DNA from: JALOLV01 sp046295175
Lineage (GTDB): Bacteria; Bacteroidota; Bacteroidia; Cytophagales; Spirosomataceae
Direction of reading: 5' to 3'
DNA length: 64,000 nt
Assembly: GCA_046295175.1 (NCBI GenBank)
Contig: JBKBNY010000006.1
Coordinates: forward strand, 288,407 to 352,406
Shown: one piece after another, positions 35,392-44,532 of the stretch
Layout of the letters: each line of letters starts with the position of its first letter
How positions within the stretch are numbered: the stretch's first letter is position 1
Position numbers and translations under genes: made by a program
Notes under the pieces: model-generated
Database searches by the model: none
Told to the model about the DNA's origin: nothing
Seen by the model: the letters and a program-made list of their open reading frames with translations, nothing else

Positions 35392-37107
35392 TTATAAATT
35401 CATCTTTTTAAGTTCCTCTACCGCAAAATTTGCCGCCCTTGCCGAAAGTGCCATGTAGGTCAGCGATGGATTCTGGCAAGGCGAAGAGGTCATAATTGCC
35501 CCATCAGTGCAAAAAACATTTTTAGCAATATGATGTTGGTTAAATTTATTAAATACCGAATCTTTGGGGCTATTACCCATTCTGGCTGTCCCCATTTCGT
35601 GGATACTCAATCCAATTGTAGCTTTATCGTCAAAACCTTCGATGTTCTTAAAACCCGCTGCATCCATCATTTTTATGGCTTGTTCTTGGGCATCTTTTCG
35701 CATCATTATTTCGTTTTCGCGATGCCGTGCATCAAATTTCAAAACAGGTTGCCCCCACTTATCTTTAATTTCATCAGTTAATGTTACTTTATTTTCGTGA
35801 TAAGGCAAACATTCACCAAACGCATCTAAAATCATCTTCCAATTCCCAAATTGAGCATTTTTTTCTTTGAATGATTCACCAAAACCCTCCATCTGAGCGG
35901 CACTCCCCCAGCCTTCTCGCCAAGTATAAACCTCGAAACCATAACCTCTTTTGAAGCTCTGTTTGTCACCGTTGACATTCCTAAATCTTGGAATATACAG
36001 CCCAGCAGGGTGTCGGCCGTAATATATTTTATCTAAATCGCCGTCATAATCGGCATTTGCCCCAACATGAAAATGGTGGTCCATTAAATTGTGTCCTAAT
36101 TGACCGCTGCTGTCTAAACCATTTGGAAAACTACTCGATTTTGAATTCATTAAAATGAATGTCGAACCCAAAGCCGAAGCGTTCAGAAATATTACTTTTG
36201 CATGAAAATCAAGCCATTCATTTGTTTGTTCATCAATAACCCTTACACCCGTAGCTTTACCTAACTTTTCGTCGTAAATGATTGAATTTACAATCGAATG
36301 AGGCCTAATTGTCAGGTTTCCAGTTTTTCGAGCAGCAGGAATTGTGGCCGACTGACTACTAAAGTAAGCTCCAAATGGGCATCCTCTCATACAAAGATTT
36401 CGATATTGACACTTTGCTCTTCCTAAAGCTGTCTGCTCTTCGGTTGGAGCAGTCAAGTGAGCAGCACGAGCCGAAATAACCTTACGGTCATCAAATTTTG
36501 AATTAATCGTACTTCTAAAATGGCTTTCGATGCAGTTGTCTGGCATTGCAGGTTGAAAAATACCATCGGGCAAATGTGGCAGACCATCTCTGTTTCCAGC
36601 GATTCCTGCGAAGCGTTCTACATGGTCGTACCACGCAGCCAAATCTTTATATCTGATTGGCCAGTCGATGGCGATTCCTTCTTTGGCATTAGCTTCAAAA
36701 TCTAAATCCGAAAAACGAAACGAGTACCGCCCCCACATCAACGAACGCCCTCCGACATGATAGCCCCGTATCCAATCAAACGGTTTTTCTTCGATGTACG
36801 GATTTTCTAAATCATTGACAAAGTGATGGGCTGTTGCTTCGGTTATTGTAAAACCAGTACGATTCTGAATTGGGTATTTCTCAAGCTCTTTTTCAGTCAT
36901 TTTTAGGTTATGATGCTCAAACTCCCACGGGGCTTTCATAGCAGTGTGATAGTCTTTGACATGCTCAATCATTCGTCCACGCTCAAGCATCAATACTTTG
37001 AGTCCTTTTTCGCATAATTCTTTAGCCGACCATCCACCCGAAATCCCCGAACCAACCACAATGGCATCATAGGTCATTTGTTCTTTAGCTTTTCCCTGAA
37101 TATTCAT
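35392..37107 (-). CDS. GMC-type FAD oxidoreductase (paralogue 2)
   Basis: 571-residue glucose/gluconate-dehydrogenase-like flavoprotein. Dinucleotide motif GSGISGG (19-25), FAD loop GGRSLMWGR, Cys cluster C233-x5-C239-x3-C243 (resembling the iron-sulfur ligand region of bacterial FAD-glucose dehydrogenase alpha subunits, inference) and the active-site His in HEMGTARMG. C-terminal FAD segment NPSLTYMALSARAANF. No own signal peptide; likely carried to the periplasm with the subunit-3 partner encoded at 39075. First 35 residues almost identical to the upstream paralogue, the rest clearly diverged. Confidence 0.92.
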   Translation of the reverse strand: MNIQGKAKEQMTYDAIVVGSGISGGWSAKELCEKGLKVLMLERGRMIEHVKDYHTAMKAPWEFEHHNLKMTEKELEKYPIQNRTGFTITEATAHHFVNDLENPYIEEKPFDWIRGYHVGGRSLMWGRYSFRFSDLDFEANAKEGIAIDWPIRYKDLAAWYDHVERFAGIAGNRDGLPHLPDGIFQPAMPDNCIESHFRSTINSKFDDRKVISARAAHLTAPTEEQTALGRAKCQYRNLCMRGCPFGAYFSSQSATIPAARKTGNLTIRPHSIVNSIIYDEKLGKATGVRVIDEQTNEWLDFHAKVIFLNASALGSTFILMNSKSSSFPNGLDSSGQLGHNLMDHHFHVGANADYDGDLDKIYYGRHPAGLYIPRFRNVNGDKQSFKRGYGFEVYTWREGWGSAAQMEGFGESFKEKNAQFGNWKMILDAFGECLPYHENKVTLTDEIKDKWGQPVLKFDARHRENEIMMRKDAQEQAIKMMDAAGFKNIEGFDDKATIGLSIHEMGTARMGNSPKDSVFNKFNQHHIAKNVFCTDGAIMTSSPCQNPSLTYMALSARAANFAVEELKKMNL

Positions 37108-37210
37108 GATTTATTTTTTGAATGAATCTACCCATAAACATTGTAATCTCCAGATAATTAATGAGTTAAGGGTTAATTTAGATTCTAATTATAGAATTGA
37201 ATATGTAGAA

Positions 37211-37247
37211 AAAATCCCACGTTGTTTTGCAACAATCGTGGGATTTT
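37211..37247 (-). terminator. Terminator between the two GMC genes
   Basis: 11-bp outer stem (37211-37221 with 37237-37247) plus a 5-bp inner stem. Ends in a T-run on the minus strand. Suggests the downstream paralogue has its own promoter or is expressed at a lower level. Confidence 0.85.
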
Positions 37248-37267
37248 GAATTTGTATTTTGTACAAA

Positions 37268-38986
37268 TTACAAGTTCAATCTTTTCATTTCAGCTACTGC
37301 AAAGTCAGCAGCACGAGCCGTAAGTGCCATGTATGTAAGTGATGGGTTCACGCATGACGCAGATGTCATGGCTGCACCATCAGTAACGAAGACGTTTTCG
37401 GCCCCCCACACTTGGTTATTAGCATTCAAAACCGAAGTTTTAGGGTCTTTACCCATACGTGCCGTTCCCATTTCGTGGATACCGATACCTGGGTTTTTGC
37501 TGCGGTCATCGTAAGTTGAAATGTTTTTCAAACCAGCCGCTTCGAGCATTTCGGCAGCTTCGTTCATCATTGCGACACGCATTTTTATTGCATTTTCGCC
37601 CCAAGCAGCGTCGAATTCAACCACTGGAAGCCCCCATTTATCTTTTTTATCCGACAATGTAAAACGGTTGTTAGCATCTGGTAATGTTTCACCAAAACCA
37701 CCGATACCGAATGTCCATGGGCCAGGCTGAGAGATTTTTTCTTTGAAATCAGCACCAAAGCCATCAACTTTTGTACCACGTCCCCAACCCTCACGGCTTG
37801 CACCTCCTTGGTAGCCAAATCCACGAACAAAATCACGTTTTTTATCACTACCCCAGTTGGTAAAGCGTGGAATATAAATACCATTGGCACGACGACCGTA
37901 GTAATACATATCTTCCATACCTTCAAAAGTTCCACTTGCACCCACAGCAAGGTGGTGGTCCATGATGTTACGTCCTAATTGGTCCGACTCATTACCCAAA
38001 CCATTCGGATGCTTTTTAGAAGTACTTTGCATCATAATCCAAGCCGAATTAATCGCAGAAGCATTCAAGAAGATAATTTTTGAGAAATATTCTTCGTGTT
38101 CTTTAGTGTTTTGGTCGATTACTCTAACACCCGTAGCACGTCCTTTTTCATCATCATAAATAACTTGGTAAGCAATCTTATCAGTGATTACGGTTAAATT
38201 ACCCGTTTTCTGAGCCGCAGGTAATGTAGCTGACTGCGTACTAAAATAACCACCATAAGGACAACCACGCATACAAGCATTGCGGTATTGGCATGATGCA
38301 CGACCCAATGCCGTTTGAATTGCAGTTGGAGAGGTTAAGTGTGCAGTACGCCCGATTATCATGTGGCGACCATTGAAGTTTTTCTCGATAGATTTCTTCA
38401 CTTCACGCTCAACACAGTTTAAGTCCATACCGGGTTGAAAATCGCCATCTGGCAATACATCTAAGCCCTCGCGTGTACCACTTACGCCAATGAATTTCTC
38501 AACATAAGAATACCACGGTGCAAGGTCTTTATAGCGAATAGGCCAGTCAATTCCGTGTCCGTCTTCGATATTTGCGGTAAAATCACGCTCATTCCAACGG
38601 TATGATTGACGCCCCCACATCAAAGAGCGGCCACCGAGGTGATAACCACGAATCCAATCGAATGGGCGTTTTTCACCATACGGGTTTTCTTTATCGTTCT
38701 CGAAGTGATGGCGGTGTTCTTCGTTTGCAGTATAACCAGTACGAACACTTGCCCAATATTCTTCGCGAGCCATGTTATCTACTTTTCCGCGGTGAGGAAA
38801 CTCCCACGGATTCTTCATTGCAGTTTCATAACCTGAAACGTGTTCGATATTGCGTCCACGCTCAAGCATTAACACTTTTAATCCTTTCTCACATAATTCT
38901 TTGGCAGCCCAGCCACCTGATATTCCCGAACCAACGACGATTGCATCGTAGGTCATTTGTTCTTTTGCTTTACCTTGAATATTCAT
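37268..38986 (-). CDS. GMC-type FAD oxidoreductase (paralogue 1)
   Basis: 572 residues of the same type as its neighbour. GSGISGG at 19-25, Cys cluster C232-x5-C238-x3-C242, active-site HEMGTARMG and C-terminal NPSLTYMALTARAADF. Predicted large catalytic subunit of a membrane-bound or periplasmic sugar dehydrogenase (gluconate 2-dehydrogenase / glucoside 3-dehydrogenase class). Lies 88 nt downstream of the subunit-3 gene, its expected partner. No cytochrome c subunit is encoded nearby. Substrate inferred only as a sugar or glycoside. Confidence 0.92.
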   Translation of the reverse strand: MNIQGKAKEQMTYDAIVVGSGISGGWAAKELCEKGLKVLMLERGRNIEHVSGYETAMKNPWEFPHRGKVDNMAREEYWASVRTGYTANEEHRHHFENDKENPYGEKRPFDWIRGYHLGGRSLMWGRQSYRWNERDFTANIEDGHGIDWPIRYKDLAPWYSYVEKFIGVSGTREGLDVLPDGDFQPGMDLNCVEREVKKSIEKNFNGRHMIIGRTAHLTSPTAIQTALGRASCQYRNACMRGCPYGGYFSTQSATLPAAQKTGNLTVITDKIAYQVIYDDEKGRATGVRVIDQNTKEHEEYFSKIIFLNASAINSAWIMMQSTSKKHPNGLGNESDQLGRNIMDHHLAVGASGTFEGMEDMYYYGRRANGIYIPRFTNWGSDKKRDFVRGFGYQGGASREGWGRGTKVDGFGADFKEKISQPGPWTFGIGGFGETLPDANNRFTLSDKKDKWGLPVVEFDAAWGENAIKMRVAMMNEAAEMLEAAGLKNISTYDDRSKNPGIGIHEMGTARMGKDPKTSVLNANNQVWGAENVFVTDGAAMTSASCVNPSLTYMALTARAADFAVAEMKRLNL

Positions 38987-39074
38987 TTCTCTTAGTTCAA
39001 TGTTTGCCTAAATAGGTTAGTTAAATCGTTTTGCTAATTTTTGGGCATTTGTATATCCCGAATAAATCAAATTG

Positions 39075-39725
39075 TTACAATGCCCACACTTTTTGTCCGG
39101 GTTCCATTTTCACACATCCATCATAACGACCCGGAACCTCAACATAGGCCAAGGCATTTTTAGCTCCAGCCTCAGAAGTAAAGTATCCAAGCAATGTCAA
39201 TTCTTTCATCAAACTAAAGAATGGGGTTGGAGGTGCCTCTTCTTTGCCTTTTGCTTCTTTAGTTAAACCAGTTTCGGCATCTACCATTTTCTTAGCGGCA
39301 GTAGCTTCGTTGGCTTTGGCTTCATCTTTAGCTTTTTGTTCAAATGTTGTCAAGATAGCAGTCTGTTGCTCTTTTGTACACTCCAAGAACTTCTTGCCAC
39401 CTACTTTTTTGGCTTCTTCTTCGACCGCATCCAAACCCTTCACAAAATGTTCTTGCTGATTTGCCTTGTAGCAATCTTTCAGCATTACCTCAATAAACGG
39501 CCCAACTCCAGCATCTTTTGCACCTGGGGTTGTGGTTTTAGGGATAATGATTTCGGCAATTTCTGAAACGAGGCTTTTGTAATCTGGAGAAAAAGCAAAA
39601 TTAGCAGTTTCGGTTGCAGCTTCGGTGCTTGATTTACAACCCTCCAACACGGCAATCATTGTCGGAGCAGAAATAGCACCACCCATCAGGATGGCCACTC
39701 TCTGTAAGGCGTCACGTCTATTCAC
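39075..39725 (-). CDS. Gluconate 2-dehydrogenase subunit 3-like protein
   Basis: 216 residues. N-terminus MNRRDALQRVAILMGG has the double-arginine and hydrophobic run of a Tat signal, with a Cys in VLEGCKSS. Subunit-3 (PF13618) hallmarks: SLVSEIAEIIIPKTTTPGAKDAGVG near 50-75 and FFSLMKELTLLGYFTSEAGAKNALAYVEVPGRYDG at the C-terminus. The small subunit carries the FAD subunit through the Tat pathway. An Ala/Lys/Glu-rich insert (about 125-165) is longer than expected. First gene of the flavoenzyme group. Confidence 0.93.
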   Translation of the reverse strand: MNRRDALQRVAILMGGAISAPTMIAVLEGCKSSTEAATETANFAFSPDYKSLVSEIAEIIIPKTTTPGAKDAGVGPFIEVMLKDCYKANQQEHFVKGLDAVEEEAKKVGGKKFLECTKEQQTAILTTFEQKAKDEAKANEATAAKKMVDAETGLTKEAKGKEEAPPTPFFSLMKELTLLGYFTSEAGAKNALAYVEVPGRYDGCVKMEPGQKVWAL

Positions 39726-39899
39726 GTATTCAAATAGTATTAAAGGTTATACAAAACTGAGTTGTAAACTTACAAAAGAATATTTCTTTTTGTATAAAAC
39801 AATCTAAAAAAGTTTATGTTTTAAAAACGAAAAAGACTATTTTTTATTTGGGATTTCGGATTGGAGATTGCGGATTTGTGAACCACAAAAAACAAAAAA

Positions 39900-39925
39900 A
39901 GAGGAATAAGTAAACCTATTCCTCT
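39900..39925 (-). terminator. Rho-independent terminator after actin-fold protein gene
   Basis: 9-bp stem (39917-39925 with 39900-39908). On the minus strand it is followed by a long U-tract from the A-rich run before 39900. Confidence 0.9.
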
Positions 39926-39949
39926 GTAAAATCAATTATTTAAAAGATT

Positions 39950-40987
39950 TCAAGGCAATCCAAGCAAAAATCCGATGGTGAAGTTGGCATCCCAATCAAA
40001 TACAAATTGGTCGCAACCCGTAGCATCTTTGATAGCTTTATAGATATTTACACCAGCACGGTCTTTGGCGTCCGACATTTTATAATCTTTTGGAGCCTTC
40101 AAGATAGTATAGCGTTCTTTACCCGAACGAACCTCTTTTGCCATCTTGAAAGGAACACCCCCAATGATAAAACAAGTTTTGGTCTTAGATTTTGGAACAC
40201 CAGCGGCTTTAGTTTTTACTTCATCATAAACGGCATCATCCGAAGTTCCGTTTTGAAAATACTTAGAACCTTGTGTTTCGAGGGCCGAAATGCTGCTTCC
40301 GTTTTTCCACGAAATTTTAGTATTACCCGAACCAATGTCAACCACAAATGCTTCTTCTTCAAAGTCTTTTGGCAATACTGATTTTAAAGCCAACGAACCT
40401 TCTTGCTCGGGCGTAACAGTGTTTACAAAATAATTAAGAGCTTTGAGGTTTTTGACGATTTTTTGAGTTACCTCGGCTTTAGCCGCACCAGATGAAACTA
40501 CAAAGTGAATATCACGGCCACCCACACCAAAATCGAGCATACCTCCGATATATTTTTTAAGGCCCGAACGAATGTCTTCATCGCTTGCCATGTTTTCGGT
40601 AACAAGGCTATTGCCAAACTCAGCTTTTTCGAGTTTCCAGTTTTTATCTTTATCAACTCTGATAATGAATGAATTGAAACCACTGGCTCCTAACTCAACG
40701 ACGCCTTTGAGTTTACCATTGATTGGCTCTGGTGCAACGTAGCTGAATCCACCACCGATTGCACTCGCTTCTGAGTCAGAAGTGGAACTTGAAGAACTCG
40801 ATGAGCCTCCAGTTGCAGTTGCTTCGGTGCTTTCGGGTTCGGGAGTTTTTGTACTTTGTTGAGCTTCGATTTGCTCGCTCTTGGCTTTAAGTTTATCTAA
40901 TAAGCCAAATTTATTGAAGGCAAAGTAAATTCCACCTAAAATGGCAATTACGATTAATAGTTTAGATAATGGAGTTAATTTGTTCAT
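39950..40987 (-). CDS. Membrane-anchored actin-fold (Ppx/GppA-like) protein
   Basis: 345 residues. One N-terminal transmembrane helix (about 9-28), then a Lys/Glu coil and a Ser-rich linker (about 40-82). The main domain (about 85-345) resembles the ASKHA phosphotransferase fold: phosphate-1-like VVELGASGFNSF, phosphate-2-like VVDIGSGNTKISW (about 220) and a glycine-turn FIIGGVPF. The closest known pattern is exopolyphosphatase/GppA, but the first acidic residue is Glu and the motifs are loose, so activity is uncertain. Third of a same-strand trio with a PspA-like and a coiled-coil gene. No annotated function recognised. Confidence 0.65.
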   Translation of the reverse strand: MNKLTPLSKLLIVIAILGGIYFAFNKFGLLDKLKAKSEQIEAQQSTKTPEPESTEATATGGSSSSSSSTSDSEASAIGGGFSYVAPEPINGKLKGVVELGASGFNSFIIRVDKDKNWKLEKAEFGNSLVTENMASDEDIRSGLKKYIGGMLDFGVGGRDIHFVVSSGAAKAEVTQKIVKNLKALNYFVNTVTPEQEGSLALKSVLPKDFEEEAFVVDIGSGNTKISWKNGSSISALETQGSKYFQNGTSDDAVYDEVKTKAAGVPKSKTKTCFIIGGVPFKMAKEVRSGKERYTILKAPKDYKMSDAKDRAGVNIYKAIKDATGCDQFVFDWDANFTIGFLLGLP

Positions 40988-41026
40988 TTTTTTAAGATTA
41001 AAATAATTGACTATTTCAATATTCTA

Positions 41027-41075
41027 CGGCTTGGAAGCCTTATCATTGTGGTTCGGGATTGGAATCCCGAACCAG
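41027..41075 (+). repeat. Double-hairpin repeat, copy 1
   Basis: Two hairpins, both with loop TGGA: GGCT/AGCC (41028-41039) and an 11-bp stem (41049-41059 with 41064-41074). Copy 2 lies at 44071. Sits between two minus-strand genes of the trio. Confidence 0.8.
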
Positions 41076-41090
41076 CGAAAACGAGTTTAT

Positions 41091-42074
41091 TTATTCAAAT
41101 AATTTATCGTATTGATTGCCGCTACGAGTGCTTGGTTTTGACTCATTGCCCGATACCAACAGTTTTTTATCATCACCGAGCAAGAAAGAAGTACTTTCTT
41201 TTTCCCATTGCTCAAGCATCTGCAAGCCCTTTTCTTCGTAAATACCGTTTTGGAGGTCGATAGAATCCATGAAATTTGCTGAAACATCCATAAAACGCTC
41301 CATCTCTCCTACTTTACGACTCACATCGTCGGCGATAGCTTCCATCGCTTGGTCAAACATCTGGCGTTTGTCTTTATCACCCGAAATGATATTCAAGGCC
41401 GAACGCATCGCTGAATGGCTCGTACGAATGGCCTCACGCTCCATTGTTTTTACCTCAACTTGGTCTTTCACGTCTTCGAGCAAGATTGCCGAATTCTCTT
41501 TCATTTTGCTCAAAACTCGGTAAAGAATCTCCATTTTTTTGTAGAGTTCGTCGAGTTTAAGGTTAGAATCTTGTAAACGACCAGCCTTACGGGTTTTCAA
41601 TACCATCATACCTTGGTTGCCCATTTCTTTGGCTTTATTTGCCATAATTATGTTATCTTCCATAATGCGTTTGTTGTTATCCATTACGTCTTTCAACTTA
41701 CGCATCTGTCCTTTCAGATTTCCGATTTGGCTTTCCATCTTGCCGAGGTTATCGCGAAGGCTATCAATATAACTTTTCAAAATACCGATTGGGTCGATAT
41801 TCACAAAAAGACCTGTCAGCCAACGCATCACCGATTTGTACATGTACCAAATCAGATTTCGGAATTTTGGGTCAAGAATCACATAAATCAAAGCACCCAA
41901 TGCAACAAAAAGTAATCCTGCGTAGAGAGTATTGCTCAGAAGCGTGATAATAAACGGTAAAAATTTATAAAGAAGGTATCCGCCACCGAGAATGACACCA
42001 GCCAGACCCAGAAAACCAGTTACACCTTCAGGTTTTTGCCAAAACGATTTTGGCTTCATTTCTTGCATTTCCAT
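41091..42074 (-). CDS. Two-TM PspA/ESCRT-III-like coiled-coil protein
   Basis: 327 residues. Soluble lead (1-18), two transmembrane helices (about 18-38 and 43-65), then a charged helix-rich domain to about 300. NIDPIGILKSYIDSLRDNLGKM resembles the start of the PspA/Vipp1 helical hairpin, and long heptad-rich helices (GNLKGQMRKLKDVMDNNKR, KLDELYKKMEILYRVLSKM) follow. PspA-family proteins remodel or protect membranes, and the two TM helices are an addition. Family assignment is inference and needs a profile search. It is followed by the actin-fold gene after about 100 nt, which contains the double hairpin. Confidence 0.6.
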   Translation of the reverse strand: MEMQEMKPKSFWQKPEGVTGFLGLAGVILGGGYLLYKFLPFIITLLSNTLYAGLLFVALGALIYVILDPKFRNLIWYMYKSVMRWLTGLFVNIDPIGILKSYIDSLRDNLGKMESQIGNLKGQMRKLKDVMDNNKRIMEDNIIMANKAKEMGNQGMMVLKTRKAGRLQDSNLKLDELYKKMEILYRVLSKMKENSAILLEDVKDQVEVKTMEREAIRTSHSAMRSALNIISGDKDKRQMFDQAMEAIADDVSRKVGEMERFMDVSANFMDSIDLQNGIYEEKGLQMLEQWEKESTSFLLGDDKKLLVSGNESKPSTRSGNQYDKLFE

Positions 42075-42313
42075 TGTTTAATCTATGATTAAGAAAGTTT
42101 GAGAATTATATTCTTATTTGTATGATTTAAGTTATTAGTTAATTGTTAATCGAAAATAGTTAATTATTAAGTAAGAAATAGTACACAATTATTTTAAAAT
42201 TGATGCTATGTAAGTGTTTGACAATGAATATTTTATCTTTCCTCTATTTTCTAAATTCTTTTTTCTGACAACTTATTTTAACGATTAACAAATATCAATT
42301 TATGATTTCCTCC

Positions 42314-42979
42314 CTACGCCGACAAAAACTTCTGCATTTTGGCAACGTCTTCATCAATCTGCGAAGATAAATGACCGAACGTAAATTCAAAATTGGCTTT
42401 TGTAGCTTCGATTTTAGAATTTGCCTCAGTAATAAATGCTTGATGTTTCTCGATTTCGGCTTGCATGGTTTGAATTTGCTCGGTCAATTGTTTAATTTGC
42501 TCCGATTTCTTCAAGACCTCCGCATTCATACTTTCGACTTGTTTCTGCTTTTCGATAACATTTTTATCTACCTGTAAGCTAAGTGCATCTTCAAATTTGC
42601 CTTTTTCTTTATTCAAAACCTCTTTGTAAAAATTGGCACTTTTTACAAGCGAATCCAAATTTACACCCATTGTTGCCGCAGTTGCAAACGCCGAACGATA
42701 TTTTGTGGCTTCATCCATTGGCAAGTTCTCAAGAGCCTTGATAGAATTTTTGAATTCCAAAAAATCAAAACCCGACATATTATTGTCGTCGATTGCCTTC
42801 GAGAGCGATGCCAGAATCTTTTCATCTAAACCCGCATTGGTGGGTATTGATGGCTTTGTCTCTGTTTTGACAGGGGCAGGCTGCGGAGTACTTTTTTGCG
42901 GTTCGGCAGGTTTGGTCCCTTCGGGTGTTTCTTCAGTTACGAAGAAAAGCGATTTGATTTTGTCTAATGTCGATGGCAT
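42314..42979 (-). CDS. Coiled-coil protein of unknown function
   Basis: 221 residues, soluble. N-terminal amphipathic start (PSTLDKIKSLFFV), a Pro/Thr/Lys-rich linker (about 15-50), a helical domain (about 52-120, GLDEKILASLSKAIDDNNMSG) and a long C-terminal coiled coil (about 125-195, ESMNAEVLKKSEQIKQLTEQ). The ATG at 42979 was chosen because the frame upstream is not family-like and has no signal. First gene of a trio with a PspA-like membrane protein and an actin-fold protein; the spacing (239 nt) allows a separate promoter. No known family recognised. Confidence 0.6.
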   Translation of the reverse strand: MPSTLDKIKSLFFVTEETPEGTKPAEPQKSTPQPAPVKTETKPSIPTNAGLDEKILASLSKAIDDNNMSGFDFLEFKNSIKALENLPMDEATKYRSAFATAATMGVNLDSLVKSANFYKEVLNKEKGKFEDALSLQVDKNVIEKQKQVESMNAEVLKKSEQIKQLTEQIQTMQAEIEKHQAFITEANSKIEATKANFEFTFGHLSSQIDEDVAKMQKFLSA

Positions 42980-43160
42980 AATTTTTAGATTAATTTCTGA
43001 TTGACTCAGCAAATTTTTCGGTAATTTATGAATATCTACAATAAATTCCACACGAATCAAGGCGGACTTGTGCCAAGTGGTTAAAATTAATGATGATTTT
43101 ACTGAACAATCAATTCAAATCGGGGTTTCCTATACAGAATCATACATATTATTATATAGA

Positions 43161-44072
43161 ATGAATTGTGTAATTATCGGTGCTGGAATGGCGGGATTGA
43201 CCGCTGCAAATGAATTAAAAAGCAAAGGATACTCAGTAAAAGTGATTGATAAAGGACGAGGTGTTGGTGGAAGATTGGCAACCAGGCGAATTGGCGAGGC
43301 TAAACTCGACCACGGTGCCCAATATTTTTCGAATAAAACTCCTGATTTTCAAAACTTTACAGCCGAATTACTGAACAAAGGTATTTTGAAAGAATGGGAT
43401 ATTGATGGATTATCTCACAAACGAATGATTGGTGCCGAGGGCATGAGCAATATAGCTAAATATTTAGCAAAAGATTTAGAAATAATCACTTCTGAACGAA
43501 TCATTAGAATCACTGAAAATCAAATCATTAGCGAGTCAGAGAAGATTTTTGAATTTGATAAATTAATCTTGACGATTCCAGCTCCGCAAGCGATTGATTT
43601 ATTAAACAATAGTGGTCTTGAAGTACCTCAACAATTATTCAAAATTGAATATCAACCTTGTGTTGCAGTTCTTGTAGTTTTAAATCAAGAAAGTAACTTG
43701 CCAAAATCTGGTGGTTTAAAATTAGAGAATCATCCGATAAGTTGGATTGCGGATAATTTCGTAAAAGGAATTTCGCCTAAATACGCTGTTACGATTCATG
43801 CAAGTCCAGAATTTAGCAATGAACATTTGGAGCAAGACATGAACGAGATTGGGAAAAAACTTCTTGATTTAGCCTCAGAATGGATTCCTGCTGGAAGTAT
43901 CGAAAGTTATCAAACGCACCGTTGGAGATATAGTTTGGCCGATAAACGAGCCGAAGAAAAATTTATAAATCTAAATGAAAATATCTTGATTGGGGGTGAT
44001 GGTTTCGGAATCGGGAATGTAGAGGGTGCTTTTATTTCGGGTAAGGCTATGGCTAATGCGATTTTATCTTAG
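43161..44072 (+). CDS. Renalase-like FAD/NAD(P)-binding oxidoreductase
   Basis: 303 residues. N-terminal Rossmann motif IIGAGMAGLTAANEL (5-19) with DKGRGVGGRLATRR following, and LDHGAQYF in the substrate region. The C-terminus has the FAD-binding GGDGFGIGNVEGAFISGKAMA. This matches the bacterial renalase/NAD(P)-binding protein family, which oxidises isomeric NAD(P)H species. ATG at 43161 sits directly before the nucleotide-binding strand; upstream in-frame sequence is not conserved-looking. Its stop codon is part of a double-hairpin repeat. Confidence 0.88.
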   Translation: MNCVIIGAGMAGLTAANELKSKGYSVKVIDKGRGVGGRLATRRIGEAKLDHGAQYFSNKTPDFQNFTAELLNKGILKEWDIDGLSHKRMIGAEGMSNIAKYLAKDLEIITSERIIRITENQIISESEKIFEFDKLILTIPAPQAIDLLNNSGLEVPQQLFKIEYQPCVAVLVVLNQESNLPKSGGLKLENHPISWIADNFVKGISPKYAVTIHASPEFSNEHLEQDMNEIGKKLLDLASEWIPAGSIESYQTHRWRYSLADKRAEEKFINLNENILIGGDGFGIGNVEGAFISGKAMANAILS

Positions 44073-44120
44073 GCTTGGAAGCCTTGAAATTGGTTTTCGG
44101 GATAGGAATCCCGAACCAGC
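44071..44120 (+). repeat. Double-hairpin repeat, copy 2
   Basis: AGGCT/AGCCT with TGGA loop (44071-44084), then an 8-bp stem (44096-44103 with 44108-44115) with AGGA loop. Same order and orientation as 41027-41075. Overlaps the TAG stop of the renalase-like gene. Confidence 0.8.
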
Positions 44121-44532
44121 TAATTTCAAAAAATTATTCCACCACAAAATATCAATACAAAATATCTCAATTTTGACATTTAGGTTATTTATCGAAAGAA
44201 AGAACTTGTTGTACTATTCCGATATTCATTGATTTATACGACTCAATGATTGTATTTTTCTAATATAATTATTGAATTTCATATATTAATCACGACCTTT
44301 GCAATACGAATTTTATATGAAAGTAGTTTTATAAGTTATTGATTTTCAAACAAATAAACTATTTTAGAATATTTCATAAATTATTCATAATTGAAATTTG
44401 CCCGATGAACCAATGATAAATTGTACATTTTTTAGAATTTTTCATTGATACAAAAATCGGAACGAAAATTGATTTTAATAAACAAATATTGAATGAAGCT
44501 ACTAACGTGGATGACAACTTCTTCAATAGTAT
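44121..44532. other. AT-rich intergenic region without gene
   Basis: About 410 bp between convergent genes. No ORF or RNA gene seen. Only scattered A/T runs before the terminator at 44533. Confidence 0.5.

Noticed and set aside
44121..44532. Short ORFs in the 44.1-44.5 kb intergenic region
   Set aside because: They are AT-rich frames without start context or recognisable domain; the minus-strand one runs out of frame into the hydrolase gene.
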